From NCBI GenBank assembly GCA_024279945.1, contig JAJRRA010000055.1, positions 1 through 36,747 of the forward strand: a stretch of DNA of 36,747 bases, given 5' to 3'. Each line of letters starts with the position of its first letter. Within the stretch, counting starts at the first letter, position 1. Of the stretch, positions 25,180 to 33,458 are shown one piece after another. This DNA comes from Gammaproteobacteria bacterium (GTDB taxonomy: Bacteria > Pseudomonadota > Gammaproteobacteria > Xanthomonadales > SZUA-36). Made by a program: the position numbers and the translations under genes. The notes beneath the pieces are model-generated. The model saw only the letters and a list, made by a program, of their open reading frames with translations, did no database searches and was not told where the DNA came from.

Positions 25180-25791
25180 ATGAAACGCCGGATGTACATC
25201 GGCGGATTAGGAGTCAGGGCGGTTCAGGCCGCCCTGATTCTTTTTGGCTTGACGGTTGTAACCGCCTGCGGCAATAAGGCCATGACCTTGTTCTTTGATG
25301 TGCCGCCACCGAAACCCGAGGCGCCGGTAGAGGTCAAGAATGAGAAACCGCGCAGCGCGCAAGCCAGCCCGGAAGCGCTGGGATACGTGGAAGATTCCAA
25401 TGCTGAGCGCCCGCCTATCGAAGCGGTAACGACCTGGAAACAAGCGCTGGAAATGTTGCCAACCGATAAGAAAAAAAGGGTAAACTGGTCGCAGGCAGTA
25501 CGCGATGGCATCATCAAACCACGTGCGCTGGCGCCCAAGGATCTCGGCGCGAAAGCGTTCAAGATGGACTTTTTTATCCAGGCCGAGAAGCCGAAAAATG
25601 ACGCCTGGTTCCCACACTCCGCACATACCGAGTGGCTGGGTTGCAAAAACTGCCATAATGTCAACCTGTACCCCTACCGAAGGAACCCCGTCAAGATGAA
25701 GCAGATAAAAAAAGGCGAATCCTGCGGGGCTTGCCACGGCAAGGTTGCCTTCAGTTTGAAAAGCTGTAAGCGCTGTCACACAAACAAGTAG
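25180..25791 (+). CDS. triheme c7-type cytochrome lipoprotein
   Basis: The 203-residue protein has a lipobox TVVTACGN with Cys30, then about 110 residues of Pro/Lys/Glu-rich, low-complexity linker. A C-terminal triheme domain has CXXCH at 155-159, 182-186 and 196-200, with H146 and H149 (FPHSAH) as likely distal ligands. The text GESCGACHGKVAFSLKSCKRCH fits the c(7)-type triheme domain known from multiheme wire-type proteins. A long tether with a heme head suggests that it reaches across the periplasm or sits at the inner face of the outer-membrane barrel encoded two genes downstream. The next gene encodes a soluble form of the same domain, 3 bp away. Confidence 0.85.
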   Translation: MKRRMYIGGLGVRAVQAALILFGLTVVTACGNKAMTLFFDVPPPKPEAPVEVKNEKPRSAQASPEALGYVEDSNAERPPIEAVTTWKQALEMLPTDKKKRVNWSQAVRDGIIKPRALAPKDLGAKAFKMDFFIQAEKPKNDAWFPHSAHTEWLGCKNCHNVNLYPYRRNPVKMKQIKKGESCGACHGKVAFSLKSCKRCHTNK

Positions 25792-25794
25792 CAC

Positions 25795-26193
25795 ATGATA
25801 CCGATAGAAAACAAGTCGAGAATCGGAACGCGCCTGTCGGTATTGAGCTGTGTGTTACTGGCGTTTATGGCTGCGTCTGCAGCGCAGGCCGCGAAGAAGA
25901 TACCCGGCAATCTGGTGCTGCAGCGAAGTCAAGGCTCCGTCAGCGCCGAGATGACGCCACCCTCTATCTTCCCACACTGGATACACCGCATAAATTATCG
26001 CTGCGACGCCTGCCATGACCGCCTGTTCAAGATGGAGTTGGGCGCCACTGAGATTTCCATGGACCTGATGAAAAGCGGCAAGTCCTGCGGCGCCTGCCAC
26101 AACGGTAAGGCCGCCTTTGAAGTCAGTTTCCAGAGTTGCAACCGCTGCCATGTGAGCGCACCTTCCGATGGTCCCAGCGCGAAAAACGATTGA
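25795..26193 (+). CDS. periplasmic triheme c7-type cytochrome
   Basis: This 132-residue protein has a signal peptide ending near AAQAA (about residue 32) and three CXXCH sites at 70-74, 98-102 and 115-119. Conserved histidines H61 and H64 lie in FPHWIH. The phrase GKSCGACHNGKAAFEVSFQSCNRCH matches the C-terminal head of the preceding lipoprotein, so the two share one domain family. There is no lipobox. It is the probable mobile electron carrier of the periplasm that feeds the outer-membrane conduit. It starts 3 bp after the previous stop, and the barrel gene begins within 16 bp of its end, which supports one transcript. Confidence 0.85.
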   Translation: MIPIENKSRIGTRLSVLSCVLLAFMAASAAQAAKKIPGNLVLQRSQGSVSAEMTPPSIFPHWIHRINYRCDACHDRLFKMELGATEISMDLMKSGKSCGACHNGKAAFEVSFQSCNRCHVSAPSDGPSAKND

Positions 26194-26208
26194 GAATGAT
26201 TGCTTCGC

Positions 26209-28167
26209 ATGAGATACCCGGGCCACACCTGGATTCTTGCTGCGCTGCTGCTAACGGCTGCTTTCAGTTCTGATCTGCAAGCCTGGCAATGGCTTACCCT
26301 GTACCCGCTTGAGGCTGAAGCCATTCTGCGCTTTGATGGCACCGACCGCACTAGCGATATCGGTTCGGACGGCAAAGACATCGAATGGCGTGCGGGCGTG
26401 CGTCTCAGCCAGGAAGGCTACACCATTCATCCCGGCATAGCCCGCTACGTATTACAAATCGAGCCCATCTGGACCACCGGTTACAACCGGATTGACGATG
26501 TTACCGACAACCGGGACGGGAACTACCTGAATTATCTCATCTCGGCTGATGTTTTCAGGGAATCAACCTCCCCGGTAGGTTTCAACGTCTCGCTGTTACA
26601 GAGCCAGGATCACAACACCGGTTCGCTGGGCAGTCGCTACGACAACTCGGTCCAGGATAATACCGTGGCAATCAATTGGTTCAACCACCCGTTTCCGATG
26701 ACCATGAAGTTCAATTCACGCATCTTCAAGCAGAATTTTCGCTCAACAGCGGACGCACCCATCTCCGAACGCGATGAGAAGATCGATACCTGGAGCATTG
26801 AGGGCCGCAGCAGCAAGATGGACTTGCTGCTCGAACGCCAATCTCTGAACGACCGCGTCTTTGTGCGCAACAACAACTATGACCAGAACCGGGCTGTCCT
26901 GAACCACACTTTGTTGTGGGGCCATAACAGTTCTTTACGTTCGTACTGGGACTATCTTGACCGTGTCAGTTCCAACTCCAACCGGCGGTTTCGAATCAGC
27001 GAAAATCTGCGTATCCAACACACACCGAGCATTTACAGTTTCACTCGCTACAACTATCTCGCGGTGACTCAGTCCTTCAGTACCATTGAACACAGCGGCC
27101 TCTTCGAACTGGGCCATAAGTTGTACAGCAACCTGAACACCAAGGGTTATCTCTGGGGCCTGACGCGCAATTCGCAGGCGCAGGACACAACAGAGCAGCG
27201 TGTGGGTATAGAGACCAATTACAGGAAAAGCGGCCTGCCTTACGGTGCGAGTGTTTCCGCCGCAGTCCGTTATGCCTACCAACTCACTGACCGGAACTCA
27301 AAACTCGGGCTGAACGAAGTCGTGGATGAACAGCACGCCGTTCCGCTGGCTGGTGATGTTATCCTAAGTCATCGGTTTGTGCTGTCATCGACCATCATTG
27401 TCACCGATGCCCTTGGCCAACTGGTCTACAGCCCGGGAGTGGATTACGAGGTATTTGAACTGCCCAGCGAACTGACCCAGATTCTGGCCATTCCGGGTGG
27501 GCGTATCGAGACCGGCAGCAGCATCCTGGTGAGTTACAAATCACACAGACTGCCCTCACAGGAGTTTTCAACCACCTTTACCCGGGTCAGCCTGGGCTTC
27601 AATCTGCCCTGGATGCGTTTCTTCTACTACGACGACAATCAGTCGAATAAACTGCTGTCGGGTATCGGCAAAAGCTTTCTGACAGACCGGCGCGATACCA
27701 GCGCCCGACTTGATTTCAACTGGCGGATTTGGGATATCGACACGAGGCTCTCCGCCGAACGCCGTTTCACCATGGTTAATGATTACGAAGCGACCATTGA
27801 CACCTTTAGCCAACAATTCGGCTGGGCCACCGGAGGCCAAGTCACCATGAGTTTGAGTTTGTTGCAACAGTTTACCGTGGCCACAGACCGCGATACCGAC
27901 CTGTACAATTTGACCCTCGCGATTGACTGGCGACCACTGTACAACCTTTCCATCCGTCCTACTCTGGGTGCCTGGAAGCGTCTGGACATATGGAAGGATG
28001 GGATTCAAGCGGACCGTGATGACATGTATGCCGTGGCAGGGGTCCGGTTGCGCTGGTATTACCGCAAGGTAACTTTCGACATGGATTTCAACATCAACCA
28101 GCGAACAACCAATAATTTACGGACCGACGAAAAGCGGCTTTGGTTTAACCTGAGCCGTCGATTCTGA
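26209..28167 (+). CDS. outer-membrane beta-barrel, putative cytochrome conduit porin
   Basis: The 652-653-residue protein has a signal peptide (MRYPGHTWILAALLLTAAFSS cut near LQA). The mature chain is a long run of alternating hydrophobic/polar strands, rich in Tyr, Trp, Asn and Arg, ending LWFNLSRRF. The terminal Phe is the usual signal for outer-membrane assembly. No plug domain, CXXC pair or TonB box is seen. It is similar in size to MtrB/PioB-type conduit barrels, but I see no sequence match to them. Enclosed between triheme cytochromes and a 12-heme cytochrome, it is best read as the barrel that holds a heme chain across the outer membrane. ATG 26209 is chosen over TTG 26200. Its stop overlaps the next ATG by one base. 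Confidence 0.8.
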   Translation: MRYPGHTWILAALLLTAAFSSDLQAWQWLTLYPLEAEAILRFDGTDRTSDIGSDGKDIEWRAGVRLSQEGYTIHPGIARYVLQIEPIWTTGYNRIDDVTDNRDGNYLNYLISADVFRESTSPVGFNVSLLQSQDHNTGSLGSRYDNSVQDNTVAINWFNHPFPMTMKFNSRIFKQNFRSTADAPISERDEKIDTWSIEGRSSKMDLLLERQSLNDRVFVRNNNYDQNRAVLNHTLLWGHNSSLRSYWDYLDRVSSNSNRRFRISENLRIQHTPSIYSFTRYNYLAVTQSFSTIEHSGLFELGHKLYSNLNTKGYLWGLTRNSQAQDTTEQRVGIETNYRKSGLPYGASVSAAVRYAYQLTDRNSKLGLNEVVDEQHAVPLAGDVILSHRFVLSSTIIVTDALGQLVYSPGVDYEVFELPSELTQILAIPGGRIETGSSILVSYKSHRLPSQEFSTTFTRVSLGFNLPWMRFFYYDDNQSNKLLSGIGKSFLTDRRDTSARLDFNWRIWDIDTRLSAERRFTMVNDYEATIDTFSQQFGWATGGQVTMSLSLLQQFTVATDRDTDLYNLTLAIDWRPLYNLSIRPTLGAWKRLDIWKDGIQADRDDMYAVAGVRLRWYYRKVTFDMDFNINQRTTNNLRTDEKRLWFNLSRRF

Positions 28168-29186
28168 TGAGGAAGGTCTGGATGCTGTTCCTGCTGGGCG
28201 CCCTGTGTGCCTGCTCCACCGGCGGCGCACCCGTAGCAAACCCCGCTAACGCCACCGGAGACGAGGCGCCAACCCTTTTATGGCCACCCCCGCCACAGCA
28301 GGCGCGCATCGAGTACCTGCGGCAATTCACCTCTCCCGAAGATCTGGGGCTGCATCGGCCTTTCGGCCGCAAACTACGCAAGTGGCTGGCCGGTGGTGAC
28401 GATCCGCGGATGTCACGGCCTTATGCTATTGCAGGCTCGCAGAGCTTACTGGTGGTTGCAGACCCGGATGCAGCCCTGGTGCATGTATTCAATACCGGGG
28501 ACAAGACCTACCGTACAGTGAGTAAAGTGGGCAAACAGAAATTGCGCTCACCCATTGGCGTGGCGCTCGGCGCCGGGCGGTTATACATTGCCGACTCGGC
28601 ATTGAAACGTGTGTTCATCCTGGACCGAAAACTCAAGCTGCGTCAAACTCTTGAGGGTTTCGAGCGCCCCACGAGCCTCGCCTTTGCGGAGCAGAACCAG
28701 CGACTCTACGTGGCCGATACCGCCGCACATGAAATTCGTGTGTTCGATATTGACGGCCAGGCGGTGCAGACCATCGGCGGCCGGGGTGAACAGGAAGGCC
28801 GGTTCAACTTCCCTAGCCACCTGGCAGTTTCCGGGGGACAGTTGGTGGTTAACGACACCCTGAATTTCCGCATCCAGGTTCTGGACCTCGACGGCAGGCC
28901 CCTCACCACTTTCGGTAAGCACGGCGTGGCCATCGGGGCCTTTGCCCAGTCCAAGGGTGTGGCGATGGATACGGACGGGCATATTTACGTGGCAGATGTG
29001 CGCATGAATATGGTGCAGGTGTTCAGCCCTGAAGGTGAATTGCTGCTGGCCTTTGGCTCCGGGGGTAATGCACCGGGTACTTTTGATATGCCCGCCGGGC
29101 TGGCTTTCGTGGATAATACGCTATATGTTGCCGATTCCCTGAACCGTCGTATTCAGGTATTCCGTTACTTGCCGGAGAAGCTGTGA
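28167..29186 (+). CDS. NHL-repeat beta-propeller lipoprotein, paralogue
   Basis: This 339-residue protein has a signal with a lipobox-like LCACS (Cys16), then a segment WPPPPQQARIEYLRQF almost equal to that of the 23204 protein. About six NHL blades follow (for instance AFAEQNQRLYVADTAAHEIRVF, LVVNDTLNFRIQVLDLDGR and GHIYVADVRMNMVQVF). The start ATG overlaps the TGA of the barrel gene, and the 12-heme cytochrome starts one base after its stop. This suggests tight co-translation of barrel, propeller and cytochrome. A scaffold or docking role for the propeller in the same complex is the simplest inference; the sequence shows no catalytic residues. Confidence 0.85.
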   Translation: MRKVWMLFLLGALCACSTGGAPVANPANATGDEAPTLLWPPPPQQARIEYLRQFTSPEDLGLHRPFGRKLRKWLAGGDDPRMSRPYAIAGSQSLLVVADPDAALVHVFNTGDKTYRTVSKVGKQKLRSPIGVALGAGRLYIADSALKRVFILDRKLKLRQTLEGFERPTSLAFAEQNQRLYVADTAAHEIRVFDIDGQAVQTIGGRGEQEGRFNFPSHLAVSGGQLVVNDTLNFRIQVLDLDGRPLTTFGKHGVAIGAFAQSKGVAMDTDGHIYVADVRMNMVQVFSPEGELLLAFGSGGNAPGTFDMPAGLAFVDNTLYVADSLNRRIQVFRYLPEKL

Positions 29187-29187
29187 A

Positions 29188-31011
29188 ATGAAAAGAATCT
29201 TCCTGGTCATTTTTAGCCTGTTGACTGTCCCTTCCGTGTTTGCATTTGAAGAAATTGAGCAAACGGTGCACAACCTGTCCACCAGCGGACCGGGTTCGAT
29301 AAAAAGCACCAGCGAGCCGAGGGTGTGTATTTTCTGCCACGCGCCACATTCTATTTTGCCGACAGCGCAGACCTGGAACCGGGTGGAAGGCAGCGGCGGT
29401 TACATCCCCTACCAAAGTACGACGTTTCAGGCACAGGTTAGCGACATCGGTTCCTCACGCCTGTGTCTTTCCTGCCACGATGGCACCATCGCACTGGGCG
29501 ACCTGATGAGTAACAACAGTTCGCTCATCGGCGGTGACGACAACCTGAAAAGCACCTTCATCACCGGCCGAGCCCGCCTGGGTACGGACCTGCAGGATGA
29601 CCACCCGGTATCCATTGTTTATGATTCGTCACTCGCCATCGCAGACACCCGGCTGATCAATCCGGGGAGTGTGGATCTGCCGCTGGAAAATGGCGTTCTC
29701 CAGTGTGCTTCCTGCCATAACGTTCACAGTAACCGCCTGCCGCCGTTCCTGCACCGGACCACCTTGAACGGGGAGTTGTGCATAAGCTGCCACAATCAGA
29801 CGGGTCGGGGCTGGACTTGGCAATCGAGTGCCCATGCACTATCTGACGCCAGGTCAGCCGATGGTGAACCCTGGGCCGAACGGAAGCCGGAGTGGAGAGG
29901 AGACAATGTAGGCGAAAATTCCTGCATGAACTGCCATACGCCACACAATGCCGCCACGCCCGTCCGGCTGATCAAGGATCAGGAAGAGCAAACCTGCTAT
30001 TTGTGCCATGACGGCACCACAGCGAAGACCAATATCCGCGACGAAATGCAGAAGTTCTTCAGACACCCGGTCGATGTAACGCCGAGTGCCGGCCATGATG
30101 CCATGATTCGGGAGAATCCGCTCACCATGCCGCTTCACGTCGAGTGCGAGGATTGCCACAACCCGCACGCCAGCAAGGAAGACCGGCCGATGATCACACT
30201 CAACCCCAACGACTCCCTGGGCTCGAATAACTCCACGGCGCCCTTTGCCAACCGCACCATCGCCGGGGTGAGCGGCATCGATATCAATGGCAGTGTTAAG
30301 CCCGAGTCCGAATACGAGTACGAAGTCTGCTTTAAGTGCCACGGTGTGCCGGGCAAGAATGCTTGCGGGAATCGCCGCTGCTCAACCGCATCCCGATACA
30401 ATATGGTGCGCCAGGATGGCACCTACAACCTGCGTGACAAGTTCGACCCCGGAAACCCATCGCTGCAGTCCTATCACCCGGTTGCCGAAAATGACCCGAG
30501 CAACAACCAGGATGTGCCGAGCCTGCGAGTGGACAGCTCACTGAATACTTCAACCAGTCAGATTTACTGCGGCGACTGCCATGCCGGCGATCGCTCACCG
30601 GCCGCTGGCGGTACCGGCCCCGGCGGTGCACACGGATCCGTCTATGAAGGGCTGCTGGCCATCCGATACGAGTTTGACCCCGAGTCCCCGCTGGCCTCAT
30701 CCCAGGATAACCTGTGTTTCAAATGCCACGACTCCGGCATCCTGTTCAGCGATGTGTCCTTTCCGCACCGAGAGCACGTGCGGGAAGAAAACACCTCGTG
30801 CATCAATTGCCACGACCCTCATGGTTCCGCACGCTATCCGCACCTGATCAATTTTCTGCTACGGACCAATGTGGGTGGGCGGACCTATGAAATTACCGGC
30901 ACCGGCGGATCCGGCGAACCAATCTGGCAGGATGATGGGCAATTTGCCGGCACTTGCTGGCTGAACTGCCACGGCGAAGAGCACGACGGCGAATCCTATC
31001 CAGATGATTAA
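29188..31011 (+). CDS. secreted 12-heme-site c-type cytochrome with tetraheme N-module
   Basis: The 607-residue protein has a signal peptide cut near VFA (residue 19). Eleven CXXCH sites begin at C47, C93, C173, C198, C246, C270, C320, C381, C461, C510 and C538. A CX3CH site at 590-595 makes twelve. Residues 28-202 copy the tetraheme protein (HNLS, CIFCHAPH, CLSCHDGTIAL, LGTDLQDDHPVS, CASCHNVH, CISCH). Residues from about 315 on match the C-terminal half of the 14-heme protein (EYEYEVCF, SYHPV, PAAGG, GPGGAHGS, CHDPH and the CX3CHG ending). No lipobox or anchor is visible. It is probably extracellular, held to the barrel or to its NHL neighbour, and acts as terminal electron outlet or as the base of a filament. 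Confidence 0.85.
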   Translation: MKRIFLVIFSLLTVPSVFAFEEIEQTVHNLSTSGPGSIKSTSEPRVCIFCHAPHSILPTAQTWNRVEGSGGYIPYQSTTFQAQVSDIGSSRLCLSCHDGTIALGDLMSNNSSLIGGDDNLKSTFITGRARLGTDLQDDHPVSIVYDSSLAIADTRLINPGSVDLPLENGVLQCASCHNVHSNRLPPFLHRTTLNGELCISCHNQTGRGWTWQSSAHALSDARSADGEPWAERKPEWRGDNVGENSCMNCHTPHNAATPVRLIKDQEEQTCYLCHDGTTAKTNIRDEMQKFFRHPVDVTPSAGHDAMIRENPLTMPLHVECEDCHNPHASKEDRPMITLNPNDSLGSNNSTAPFANRTIAGVSGIDINGSVKPESEYEYEVCFKCHGVPGKNACGNRRCSTASRYNMVRQDGTYNLRDKFDPGNPSLQSYHPVAENDPSNNQDVPSLRVDSSLNTSTSQIYCGDCHAGDRSPAAGGTGPGGAHGSVYEGLLAIRYEFDPESPLASSQDNLCFKCHDSGILFSDVSFPHREHVREENTSCINCHDPHGSARYPHLINFLLRTNVGGRTYEITGTGGSGEPIWQDDGQFAGTCWLNCHGEEHDGESYPDD

Positions 31012-31208
31012 CCGGAGGGCAACTTCTTTGGCCATCTCCGTGCGGCCTGCAACACGTGCAGGATTTCGATCCGCCCGTCCCGAACCCGGTAGGGCAATAT
31101 ATACGAAGTTTGCTTAACCACCAGTTCCTTCGTATTGGGCACCCGCCCTGGTCTCCCCATACCGGGATGTTTACTCAATAGTGAAGCGGCATCTCTTATT
31201 CTCAACAC
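31008..31208 (-). pseudogene. RelE/ParE toxin fragment
   Basis: The 66 codons match the C-terminal two thirds of a RelE/ParE-type toxin: DAASLLSKHPGMGRPGRVPN, then TKELVVKQTSYILPYRV, DGRIEILHVLQAARRWP. The N-terminal helical hairpin of about 35 residues is missing, and a TAG lies just upstream in frame. No antitoxin gene accompanies it. It is a leftover, lying between two converging cytochrome genes; its last bases overlap the end of the 12-heme gene. Confidence 0.75.
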
Positions 31209-31252
31209 GAACTACTGAGCAGCCTCAGGATAATCTTGTAAGCCCCAAAAAG

Positions 31253-31278
31253 GGGGCAGGTTTATGGAACCTGACCCC
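31253..31278. repeat. REP-like imperfect palindrome
   Basis: Arms GGGGCAGGTT and AACCTGACCCC enclose a short loop, with one bulged base. Such GGGTCAGGTT-type palindromes resemble REP elements dispersed in bacterial genomes. Located between convergent cytochrome operons, it could also slow transcription from both sides. A second small hairpin (AGCTTC-CGC-GAAGCT, 31295-31309) follows. The rest of 31209-31314 shows nothing else. Confidence 0.55.
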
Positions 31279-31314
31279 GGTTTCGGTTTGGCTTAGCTTC
31301 CGCGAAGCTGAAGG

Positions 31315-33450
31315 TTAATAAGTCTTCGGCTTATGATTTTTGCCGTGACAGACCAGTTGGCAGGATCCACTTCCCGCACCGCCCCAGATGAATTCGATTT
31401 TGCCACCGGATGGTGTGACCACCGAAGTATCAAAGTTGATCAGCCGGTCGTTGCTTGATGCATGCGGGTCGTGACAAAGGTTACACGAGGCATCCTCACC
31501 CTGAATGTGCTTCTTGTGCTCCTTGAAGCTTTTGTTGTCGTCACTCAGGATATTGCTGGCGCTGTGGCAACTGAAACAGGAAGCGTACTTGGCCTGGGCA
31601 TAGGTCGACGGATCATTTGTATCGAACCGTTTTTCCAGCAGCGTAGGCCAGGTTGAACCATGTGCACCATTAGGCCCTGCACCACCGGCCGCCGGGCCGC
31701 TGTTGCTGTTGTGGCAGTTGGTGCAGGAGGTGATGCTGTTGGCTGCCCAACCGTTGATCAGGCTCGGCATGTCACCGTTTGCAGTAGTTGCACCCACCTT
31801 GGTAACCGGGTGGTAAGAGGTCTTGGCCGTAAATTCTGTCCGCACGTTGGTCTCCGGATACAGGCGCGGAGTCGGTGCGGCCGGCTTGCCGGTGCTGTCG
31901 GCGTGGCAGCGGAAGCACACTTCGTACTCGTACGTTGCCGTGGCAACGGGGTTGCCTGCCGTATTGACACCCTGCACACCGGTCATCGGGCCGCTACTGG
32001 CCAGGCGGGGTGAGGTCGATGCGCCCGGTACGCTCACCCGGCTTTCCGCCTCGTGCGGGTTGTGGCAGTCGTTACATTCCACGTGCCGGGTGGCGCTATT
32101 CACTACGGCTGTCTCAGCCGAATCATGCACACCCGAATTCGCTGCCAGAGGATGGCCTGAAGCTTTCTGGATATCTGTCCGGATATCGGAGCTCGCCGGA
32201 TTGCCGTCATGGCAGGTATAACACTGACTTTCTTCAAAATCGACTGCTAACAAAGAATAGTCGGTCGCGGGGCTGGCGTCATCGGGCCAGCCGTGCGGAT
32301 AGTGGCAATTGGCGCAGGAGGCTACTTTGCCCGCATCGCTGAGAGCCGGGTAACTGCTGCCGTACTGTCCGCCGGGCCACATCTCAGCCGCACTGGTACT
32401 GAAGTGGGAAGCGGCCCCACTGGCCAGCGTGTGGCACTCGGTGCACATCGTCTGGATATTGTTGATGCGCAGCAACTGGCCGTTACTGGCACCGTTAAAA
32501 TGCATATCGTGGCAAGTCAGGCAGGAGACCTTGTTGGCCGCATCCAGCGGCAGGCCGGAAGGCGCCTGATAGTCACCGGTGGTCGGAACGATCACACCCA
32601 CCGGGTGTGATCCCTGTGAGGAGACACTGACATCGCGTGCGCCATGGCAGTCTTTGCACATCTGCTCCGTGTTGTTGTCGATGCGCTGGTCATGGCGACC
32701 CTCGCCGGTACCCGGTCCGCCGTACGCAGGCGCCAGGGGGTCAAATGGCGTTTTACTCTGGCTGTGCTGATTATGGCAGGTCGAACACATGACCCCGTCA
32801 CCTTCAAGCCGCGCCAGCATTTCCGGGTCGGTCGGGGTGGCCAGGTCGGCGACTACATACAGATACCAGGTATCACCTGCCGCGAAGGATGGCGATGTGC
32901 CATCAGTGAAGCTCAGGGTCAGACCATCGCCCAGGGCCACGTTCGTGCCAGTGGTCCCGGAACCGTCTGCGACGCCGCTGCCGCCAATCTGTAAATACCA
33001 TTCAAACTGCGCAGTGCCGGTATCACCTGCAGTGGTGATCAGGATGGTGTAGGTCTGAATGGTGTGGCCGGTATAGGCACCGCCGGAAACTACCGTTCCG
33101 GTGGAGGTATTGGCGCTGTCGGCTTCGACACGCCCCTGTGGGCCGGCATCCCAGCGATGCGAGGTGCCGCCGGCAGCCATTCCGGCCGGCAGGGCCAGGC
33201 CGGGGCGGGCCTGGTCAGCATCAGCAAAGGGTTTGCCGGTGGCCGTGCCGCCGGTCACATGGCAGCTTTGGCAGAGGTTGGCATTACCTGCCACTGACGT
33301 AAGTGCATCCCCCAGTGAGTTATGGAGGTTATGGCAGTTCAGGCATTCGATTGAATTGCTCGAGTCATGCGGTGGATCCAGCGCCAGGGCTGGATCTGCC
33401 ACAGCGAACATTGCAAGCAGTGTGAACAGAATATTTCGGATACTCATCAT
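31315..33450 (-). CDS. secreted 14-heme-site c-type cytochrome with inserted beta domain
   Basis: The 711-residue protein starts at ATG 33450 (or the next codon, 33447), behind AGGA and 8 bp after the NHL gene. The signal peptide is MSIRNILFTLLAMFAVADP, cut near ALA. Thirteen CXXCH sites start at 36, 60, 222, 265, 310, 336, 379, 410, 459, 512, 576, 625 and 656; a CX3CH at 697-702 is the fourteenth. Residues about 120-205, between hemes 2 and 3, form a Gly/Thr-rich beta domain without heme (TILITTAGDTGTAQFEW, LGDGLTLSFTDGTSPSFAAGD) of the kind found in surface and tail proteins. The C-terminal half matches the 12-heme protein. No anchor is visible. It is likely extracellular and a terminal reductase or wire component. 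Confidence 0.85.
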   Translation of the reverse strand: MMSIRNILFTLLAMFAVADPALALDPPHDSSNSIECLNCHNLHNSLGDALTSVAGNANLCQSCHVTGGTATGKPFADADQARPGLALPAGMAAGGTSHRWDAGPQGRVEADSANTSTGTVVSGGAYTGHTIQTYTILITTAGDTGTAQFEWYLQIGGSGVADGSGTTGTNVALGDGLTLSFTDGTSPSFAAGDTWYLYVVADLATPTDPEMLARLEGDGVMCSTCHNQHSQSKTPFDPLAPAYGGPGTGEGRHDQRIDNNTEQMCKDCHGARDVSVSSQGSHPVGVIVPTTGDYQAPSGLPLDAANKVSCLTCHDMHFNGASNGQLLRINNIQTMCTECHTLASGAASHFSTSAAEMWPGGQYGSSYPALSDAGKVASCANCHYPHGWPDDASPATDYSLLAVDFEESQCYTCHDGNPASSDIRTDIQKASGHPLAANSGVHDSAETAVVNSATRHVECNDCHNPHEAESRVSVPGASTSPRLASSGPMTGVQGVNTAGNPVATATYEYEVCFRCHADSTGKPAAPTPRLYPETNVRTEFTAKTSYHPVTKVGATTANGDMPSLINGWAANSITSCTNCHNSNSGPAAGGAGPNGAHGSTWPTLLEKRFDTNDPSTYAQAKYASCFSCHSASNILSDDNKSFKEHKKHIQGEDASCNLCHDPHASSNDRLINFDTSVVTPSGGKIEFIWGGAGSGSCQLVCHGKNHKPKTY

Positions 33451-33458
33451 GACTGTTC

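Noticed and set aside
26209-28167. Identification of the barrel as MtrB or PioB
   Set aside because: Size and context fit, but I see no N-terminal CXXC or other recognisable MtrB/PioB sequence, so only the general barrel call is made.
31295-31309. AGCTTC-CGC-GAAGCT hairpin as a rho-independent terminator
   Set aside because: No T-run follows on either strand.
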